Positions 59,074-64,000 of a stretch of 64,000 nucleotides of DNA are shown piece after piece. The translations under genes and the position numbers were made by a program. The stretch spans positions 1-64,000 of the forward strand of contig VGZT01000002.1 of the NCBI GenBank assembly GCA_016872495.1, in the 5' to 3' direction. The notes under the pieces are model-generated. The model did not search any database, was not told where the DNA came from, and saw only the letters and a list, made by a program, of their open reading frames with translations. This DNA is from SAR202 cluster bacterium. GTDB taxonomy: Bacteria > Chloroflexota > Dehalococcoidia > Lucifugimonadales > Lucifugimonadaceae. Numbering within the stretch: position 1 is the stretch's first letter; every line of letters begins with the position of its first letter.

Positions 59074-61491
59074 TCAGGCTAGCTCGACCACGGTGACGCC
59101 GTCGCCGCCCGCCGATGGCTCGGCGGGGCTGAATGCCGCCGCCGAGGGGTGGCGAGCCAGCGCCTCTCGGACCGCCTGGCGGACCGCCCCGGTCCCCCTG
59201 CCGTGCACGATACGAGCAGACCTGAGACCCATCAGGGTGCAACGGTCGAGGAAAGCGGCGACCTTATCTTCGACCTCGTGTGCCCGCATGCCACGCAGGT
59301 CGAGTGACGTGGTCACGGTGTCCGCAGGTGCGGCGTCGAACGAAACGCGCTTCGGCAAGCGCGACTGCTGCGCACCGTCCACACGACGGAGCTCGCCTTC
59401 GTCGAGCGCCACCCGCACGGCGCCCATCAGGAGGTCGACCCTGCCGTCGCTATTGAACCCTTCGACCTCGGCCCGCACGCCAAGGCCCTTTACTTCCACG
59501 ACGTCCCCGACGGCCAGCGGTCTTTCGGGGGGGCGAACCGGCGCCCCAGGGGCGCGCTGCGGGGCCGCCCATGACTTGTCTCGAATCCGCTGGCGGACGC
59601 GGTCGATCTGCGCGAGCGCCTGGCTCAGCTCTCCGGTGGATCGGGCACGGTCCTCGATATCTTTCAGAAGGGCGCGCACCTCCGACACCTCACGGTCCAG
59701 GTCACGCCGGGACGAAGCCAGGAGGTCCTCCTGGCCGGTCGCCAACGAGGCCAGCCTGGATTCCAGCTGGCGCCGCAGGTCGGCGGCTACCGTCCGATCA
59801 GCCTCCGCCTCTCCCGCCGCCGCGGCGATCTTCTTGCGTTCGGACTGGAGCTCCCGCAGCAGTTGCTCGGAATCCACGTGGGAAGAAGAGAGAAATCCGC
59901 GCGCAGCATCGATGATCGACGGCTTGAGTCCGAGCCTTGCCGCAACCGTGATCGCATAGCTCCGGCCAGGGAGGCCCATCGCGAAGCGGTACGTAGGCAG
60001 CATCGTGTCCGGGTCGAGGTCCACACTCGCGTTCTCCATGCCCTCCCTCCGCCCGGCGAAATCGGCGACGGTGCGATGGTGGGTGGTAACGATGGCCGGG
60101 ATTCGGCGCTCAGCCAGCTCCTCCAGGACCGCACGCGCCAGCGCCGACCCCTCCTCAGGGTCGGTGCCGGTCCCCAGCTCGTCGATCAGGACGAGCGATT
60201 CGGGACCTGCCCCTTCGAGAATCTCGACGACGTTGCCTATGTGCGAGGAGAAGGTTGAAACGGACCGCTCGATGCTCTGCGCGTCTCCGATGTCCGCAAA
60301 TATCCCGTCGAAGATCCGGAGCGCGCTGCCTGAGTTTGCAGGAATCTGGAGCCCGGCCTGGTGCATCAGGGCCAGGAGGCCGGCGGTCTTCAGGGCCACC
60401 GTCTTGCCACCCGTGTTCGGTCCGGTGATGACCAGGGCGCTGAAGCCCGGCCCGACCCACAGCGACAGCGGAACCGCGCCGGCACCCAGCAATGGATGGC
60501 GGGCGTCAACGAGCTGCACCGCGGCCTCCTGCGGGCCGGACCTGATCTCCGGGCGGACCGCCCGCAAGTCGTGTGCCAGCCGGGCGCGGGCAAAGATGAG
60601 ATCGATCTCGCCGGCGACTGCTATCGAATCCAGCGCCTCGGCCGCACGTTCGGCAGCCATCTCCGACAGCGAGCGAAGGATGCGCTCCTCTTCGCGTGCC
60701 GCCTCCGCCGAGGTCTCCCGCCAGTCGTTGCAGATCTCGACCGCGCCGAAGGGCTCGACGAAGAGCGTCAGGCCGGATTTAGAAACATCGTGAACGATCC
60801 CCGGGACCGCCTTCCGGTCCTCGATCTTGACCTCGAGCACCAGTCGGTCGCCGCGCGTCGCAATCGCGGAGGATTGCAGGGCGCGCTGCAGGTGGCCGTC
60901 GGAGGTCATCCTTTCAAGGTGCCGCACCAGCCGGTTGTAAGACGTGGCGACCTTTCGCCGCAACGGACCGAGCTCCGGGGAGGCACGATCCAGGACGTCG
61001 CCCTTTTCGGAAAGCGCGTGATCGATCGCCCGCTTCAGCTGGCGAAAGTCCCCGATCCTCGAAGCCAGTTCGTGCAGATGCGGGATCCGCTCTTCGAAAG
61101 GCTTCAGCGCTGCGCGCGCCTGCCATGTCGCATCCAGCGCGACCGAGATCGCGACCAGTTCGGCGCCGGAGAGCGAGCCACCCAGGCTGGCCCTCGACAA
61201 CGCCGGCCTTGGGTCAGGCAATGCAATCAGGCCTATGTCACCCCGTGCATCCAGAAAGAGCCGGGCTTCGGCGGTTTCTCGTTGAAGCCGGTCGACAAGA
61301 TCCTGGTCTACCGATGGCCGCAGCTGGTGCGCGAGCTCTGTCGCAACGAAGAAATGCGTGCGGGCGACTAGCAGGTCTCGAACCTTTGGGAACTCGAGCA
61401 GCATTTCCGACCGCGTCCACAGGTCGCCGGGGCCGCTATCGGAAGGCCCTGGCGAACTGGCAGAGGCGGACCTGTTCACTGACAGACTCAC
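59074..61491 (-). CDS. mutS2: Endonuclease MutS2
   Basis: The 805-residue protein has the MutS core and ATPase (ALVITGPNTGGKTVALKT Walker A, LVLIDELGTGTDPEEGSALA Walker B, VTTHHRTVAD), a coiled coil (residues about 515-630), and a C-terminal Smr nuclease (SLDLRGMRAHEVEDKVAAF, IVHGRGTGAVRQAV). It restrains homologous recombination and, in other bacteria, rescues collided ribosomes. ATG overlaps the stop of the formyltransferase gene by four bases (ATGA), so the two are translationally coupled. Confidence 0.93.
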   Translation of the reverse strand: MSLSVNRSASASSPGPSDSGPGDLWTRSEMLLEFPKVRDLLVARTHFFVATELAHQLRPSVDQDLVDRLQRETAEARLFLDARGDIGLIALPDPRPALSRASLGGSLSGAELVAISVALDATWQARAALKPFEERIPHLHELASRIGDFRQLKRAIDHALSEKGDVLDRASPELGPLRRKVATSYNRLVRHLERMTSDGHLQRALQSSAIATRGDRLVLEVKIEDRKAVPGIVHDVSKSGLTLFVEPFGAVEICNDWRETSAEAAREEERILRSLSEMAAERAAEALDSIAVAGEIDLIFARARLAHDLRAVRPEIRSGPQEAAVQLVDARHPLLGAGAVPLSLWVGPGFSALVITGPNTGGKTVALKTAGLLALMHQAGLQIPANSGSALRIFDGIFADIGDAQSIERSVSTFSSHIGNVVEILEGAGPESLVLIDELGTGTDPEEGSALARAVLEELAERRIPAIVTTHHRTVADFAGRREGMENASVDLDPDTMLPTYRFAMGLPGRSYAITVAARLGLKPSIIDAARGFLSSSHVDSEQLLRELQSERKKIAAAAGEAEADRTVAADLRRQLESRLASLATGQEDLLASSRRDLDREVSEVRALLKDIEDRARSTGELSQALAQIDRVRQRIRDKSWAAPQRAPGAPVRPPERPLAVGDVVEVKGLGVRAEVEGFNSDGRVDLLMGAVRVALDEGELRRVDGAQQSRLPKRVSFDAAPADTVTTSLDLRGMRAHEVEDKVAAFLDRCTLMGLRSARIVHGRGTGAVRQAVREALARHPSAAAFSPAEPSAGGDGVTVVELA

Positions 61492-62405
61492 CCCAGCTGC
61501 GCGCCCGCCTTGAGACCGACGCTACTGGCGAACTCGGTGGCAGTCACCTTCTTCGCTCCCACCGTCTGGACACGCTTGACCAGGACCGACCCCCGTCCGG
61601 CGGCGACTTCAATGCCACCGGGGCCGATTGCGACTACCATCCCGGGACGTGCCTGGCCCGCGCCGCCCGCCGCCGAGTCGAAGATCCGCAGCTCCTGGCC
61701 TTCGAGGGTGGTGTGAGCGCCCGGTTGCGGGTTGCACCCCCGGATGAGGTTGTAGACCTCGGCCGCAGGCCGCTTCCAGTCGATCACGGCATCTTCCTTC
61801 TTACACCAGCCTTCATATGTGGCGTGCTTCTCGTCCTGCGGCGTGCGCGGCGCCTTTCCGGACCGGACCAGGTCGAGCGACTCAACGATCGCCTTGACCC
61901 CCAGGGGGAAGAGGTGGTTGAAATACAGCGAGGCGACGGTGTCGTCCGGACCTATGGGGACCTTTATCTGAAGCAGAATTGGCCCAGTGTCGAGCCCCTT
62001 GTCGGGCCAGAAAATCGATAGCCCGGTCTCGGTTTCACCCTGGATGATGGGCCAGTTGATCGAGCTGGGGCCGCGGTGGCGGGGCAAGAGCGACGGGTGG
62101 TACTGAATCGTGCCCAGCTTCGGATAGAAAAGCACCTCTTCGGGCACGAAGTCGGTTACGTAAGCCATCACGCAGAGGTCAGGGGCGAGCCCCTTGAACG
62201 CATCGATGGCGGCGCGCGACCGGTAACGGCCGGGCAACAAGACCGGAACGCCACGGCTCTTCCCGGCCTCTGCGATCGGGTCTTCCGGGACCCCCTCCTT
62301 CGGTGGAGGAGGAAACACTCCGACGATCTCGTCATGTCCGGCGTCAACGATCGCCTCGACCACCGCCTTGCCGAAGGCTGATTGACCGAACACTGCCAGT
62401 TTCAC
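61488..62405 (-). CDS. Formyltransferase-fold protein (10-formyl-THF dehydrogenase hydrolase-domain type)
   Basis: The 305-residue protein resembles the N-terminal hydrolase domain of eukaryotic 10-formyltetrahydrofolate dehydrogenase more than ordinary Fmt: LAVFGQSAFGKAVVEAIVDA, then IQYHPSLLPRHRGPSSINWP (catalytic His), GLDTGPILLQIKV (catalytic Asp), LFPLGVKAIVESLDLV and ATYEGWCKKEDAVIDW. It would bind 10-formyl-THF and release or transfer formate. The fused ACP-like and aldehyde dehydrogenase parts are absent. GTG at 62405 follows AGGAAGGGGA. Whether it also serves as methionyl-tRNA formyltransferase cannot be told; no def gene is adjacent. Confidence 0.82.
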   Translation of the reverse strand: MKLAVFGQSAFGKAVVEAIVDAGHDEIVGVFPPPPKEGVPEDPIAEAGKSRGVPVLLPGRYRSRAAIDAFKGLAPDLCVMAYVTDFVPEEVLFYPKLGTIQYHPSLLPRHRGPSSINWPIIQGETETGLSIFWPDKGLDTGPILLQIKVPIGPDDTVASLYFNHLFPLGVKAIVESLDLVRSGKAPRTPQDEKHATYEGWCKKEDAVIDWKRPAAEVYNLIRGCNPQPGAHTTLEGQELRIFDSAAGGAGQARPGMVVAIGPGGIEVAAGRGSVLVKRVQTVGAKKVTATEFASSVGLKAGAQLG

Positions 62406-62523
62406 GGGCGTCCCCTTCCTGACCAGGACAACGATTCTAAGTGAGTATGCCGTAGCCATTACGTGCCGATCAACGGAAGGCAAATGGGCCGCTGCCACGC
62501 GAAAGCTGCGGTACGATTGGCCC

Positions 62524-63084
62524 ATGACAGATCCGAAGTACCGTCAGTGGCACGATGGCGAGGCCGGCGTTCCAGAGCGCGTGCCGACCGATGCCGAACT
62601 CGACGCCTGGCCGGCGCCGGATACCGCGCAGGGCTTCTTCAAGCGCGGTCTGCGACTGGCGCAGCTCGGCTTCCCGGAGCGCGCCGCGAAAGATTTCGAG
62701 GAGGCGGTTCAACTCGATCCGGACAACCCGGAGATCCAGTACAACCTGGGCACGGCGTGTCTTTCGCTCGGCCTGTTCGAACAGGCCCTGCGCAATTTCG
62801 ACCGTGCCATTGCTCTGAAACCCGGCGTCGCCGACGCCCATGGCAACCGGGCAATTGCTTTCGCGGCCCTCGGCGAAGACCTTCAGATGCGACAGGACCT
62901 TGACCTGGCCGTGAAGCTTGGAGCCGATCGGGCCCGCCTGGAGGCCATCGCCGGTTATGTCAGGGCCCGCAGGAAGACGGGTCACGGCCTGCTCAACCCT
63001 GGAGACGACGCGCAGCACGACCACGGGCACGACCTCCCGCACCCACGTTGGGGTGGATTCCCACGCAACCCCCAGACCCGCTGA
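62524..63084 (+). CDS. TPR-repeat protein
   Basis: The 186-residue protein has two to three tetratricopeptide units (QGFFKRGLRLAQLGFPERAA, NPEIQYNLGTACLSLGLFEQ, VADAHGNRAIAFAALGEDLQ) and a His/Asp-rich tail (DDAQHDHGHDLPHP) that could bind metal. TPR proteins mediate protein contacts; partner unknown. Divergent from the formyltransferase. The 170 bases after it hold nothing recognisable. Confidence 0.85.
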   Translation: MTDPKYRQWHDGEAGVPERVPTDAELDAWPAPDTAQGFFKRGLRLAQLGFPERAAKDFEEAVQLDPDNPEIQYNLGTACLSLGLFEQALRNFDRAIALKPGVADAHGNRAIAFAALGEDLQMRQDLDLAVKLGADRARLEAIAGYVRARRKTGHGLLNPGDDAQHDHGHDLPHPRWGGFPRNPQTR

Positions 63085-63254
63085 CCCGGAGAGCCGTAAC
63101 CTTCAGGCCGGCCCAGGAGACAGGGAAGCGAGTTGGAGCTGCGGTATCGTGCACCGGTGGCAGCCCAATCGCCTCTCGGTTGTCAGGGACCGCTTGAGGC
63201 CAAGTACCCGGCAGATGCGGGCCTGGTTCAGGCGACGGCCTGTACCCTGATCAC

Positions 63255-63656
63255 ATGGCAGACCCCATCATCTACACCCCGGAACAGTGCAACGCGCTCT
63301 TGCCCTGGTTGCGCATCAGGCTCGAGGAACTCAAGAGCGCGGCGGTAGACCTGCGGCAAGCGCAGGGGGTCGTACAGGGGATCACGCGCCAGGCGAGGGG
63401 CAACGGGCACCACGACCTGAGCGGCGCGTTGTCCGCGGCAGAGCGAGCCGCTGCCGATGGCCTCGCCAGGGCGCAGGGTCTGCTGAAGGAGATAAATGAT
63501 CGCGGGATCCAGGTCCGCGACGTCGAGGGCGGCCTGGTCGACTTCCCTGGCCAGATGGACGGACGGCCGATCTGGCTATGCTGGAAGCTCGGAGAGCCAA
63601 GCGTCACCCACTGGCACGACTACGACAAAGGCTTTTCCAGCCGCCAGCCCCTTTGA
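63255..63656 (+). CDS. DUF2203-family protein
   Basis: The 133-residue protein shows IYTPEQCNALLPWLRIRLEE at the start, a long helical middle, and the family end GLVDFPGQMDGRPIWLCWKL followed by EPSVTHWHD. PF09969 members have no known function; a helical, possibly metal-binding fold is likely. Convergent with the P-II gene, seven bases apart. Confidence 0.82.
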   Translation: MADPIIYTPEQCNALLPWLRIRLEELKSAAVDLRQAQGVVQGITRQARGNGHHDLSGALSAAERAAADGLARAQGLLKEINDRGIQVRDVEGGLVDFPGQMDGRPIWLCWKLGEPSVTHWHDYDKGFSSRQPL

Positions 63657-63662
63657 GGCCGC

Positions 63663-64000
63663 CTAGCTCCTGGGGGCGGCCGCAGGCTTTTTCTTACGAC
63701 GCAGGCGCAGCCGCCGGCTCGGCTTCTTCTCCGCTTTCTTCTTACTGGGCGGCTCTTCGGAGTCGAGCAGCGCAGCATCGTCTTTCTCACCGGTCCGTAT
63801 CCGGTACGCGCGCTTGACCTCGGAAACGAAGACCTTGCCGTCGCCGACGCGTCCGCTGCGGGCGCTCTCGATGATGGCTTCGACCGCCTTGTCAACCAGC
63901 TTGTCGGGGACGACAACGTCGATCCGGACCTTCGGAAGGAGATCGACCCGGTACTCGACCCCGTGCGAGGTATCGGTCACCCCGCCCTGCTGCCCGAAGC
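63663..64000 (-). CDS. P-II nitrogen regulatory protein with basic C-terminal tail, cut by window edge
   Basis: The visible 111 codons begin inside the T-loop region (FGQQGGVTDTSHGVEY), then VDLLPKVRIDVVVPD, AVEAIIESARSGRVGDGKVF and YRIRTGEKDDAALLD, the normal P-II end. About 35 extra residues follow, rich in Lys, Arg and Pro. The Tyr uridylylated in E. coli GlnB (ELYRG) is replaced by Ser in TDTSHG. GlnB/GlnK sense 2-oxoglutarate, ATP and ADP and control ammonium uptake and glutamine synthetase. The true start lies beyond 64000. Confidence 0.88.
   Translation of the reverse strand, partial: FGQQGGVTDTSHGVEYRVDLLPKVRIDVVVPDKLVDKAVEAIIESARSGRVGDGKVFVSEVKRAYRIRTGEKDDAALLDSEEPPSKKKAEKKPSRRLRLRRKKKPAAAPRS

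Noticed and set aside
63653-63690. Bidirectional terminator between DUF2203 and P-II genes
   Set aside because: GGCCGCC and GGGCGGCC can pair, but there is no T-run on either side, and part of the stem lies in coding sequence.

Overview
This is a GC-rich, gene-dense bacterial chromosome segment. The best fit is Chloroflexota, probably a SAR202/Dehalococcoidia-like lineage. That is an inference from the gene set: five enolase-superfamily dehydratases, two LLM-class flavin-dependent oxidoreductases, two SelA-like PLP enzymes, an archaeal-type FBP aldolase/phosphatase, a lipoprotein with a Pro/Thr 'PTATP' linker, and a caa3-type CtaG. No rRNA or ribosomal protein gene is present to confirm it.

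Layout. 1-6000: minus-strand genes for an HtrA-like lipoprotein (cut by the window edge), a glycerol-1-phosphate-dehydrogenase-like enzyme, a serine hydrolase, an EamA transporter and a branched-chain aminotransferase, plus a plus-strand 2H phosphoesterase. Three of these need a start codon other than ATG/GTG/TTG. 6100-9100: an orphan 379-residue protein, the wreck of a histidine kinase/response regulator pair, and an acVLRF1-type ribosome-rescue protein. 9141-15114: a Gfo/Idh/MocA dehydrogenase diverges from a tight operon of two tandem enolase-superfamily enzymes, an amidohydrolase and a D-cysteine-desulfhydrase-like PLP enzyme. 15135-22430: a methyltransferase remnant, FBP aldolase/phosphatase, an RNase HI-MoaC fusion, four tRNA genes, a 2-hydroxyacid dehydrogenase, CtaG, a Fur-family regulator with a NicO metal permease, and a fifth tRNA. 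22533-28188: the MoxR/DUF58/transglutaminase trio (the transglutaminase has Ser in place of Cys) and an alkyltransferase. 28197-45214: mostly housekeeping genes (dnaE, malate synthase, fabF, folC, ROK kinase, RNase D) with two SDR proteins, a HEAT-repeat protein, DUF502 and an Nmad3-like protein.

45255-58752 is the main accessory region. It holds an RraA-like aldolase, enolase paralogs 3-5, a PanE-like reductase, MarC, a creatinase-like M24 protein, two LLM oxidoreductases, two tandem SelA/DgaE-like enzymes and a DapA-family aldolase. With the 9-15 kb operon it looks like a large system for dehydrating, cleaving and oxidising acidic sugars or other hydroxy/amino acids. The substrates cannot be read from sequence. 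58874-64000: an ABC permease stub, mutS2, a formyltransferase of the 10-formyl-THF dehydrogenase hydrolase type, a TPR protein, DUF2203, and a P-II protein with a basic tail (cut by the window edge).

Broken genes are frequent: a two-component pair, two methyltransferases, a sugar-active-enzyme-like gene and a permease stub. Either the genome is eroding old accessory genes, or the assembly carries some indel errors. Missing domains argue for real decay in several cases. No CRISPR array, prophage, insertion sequence or transposase was seen.
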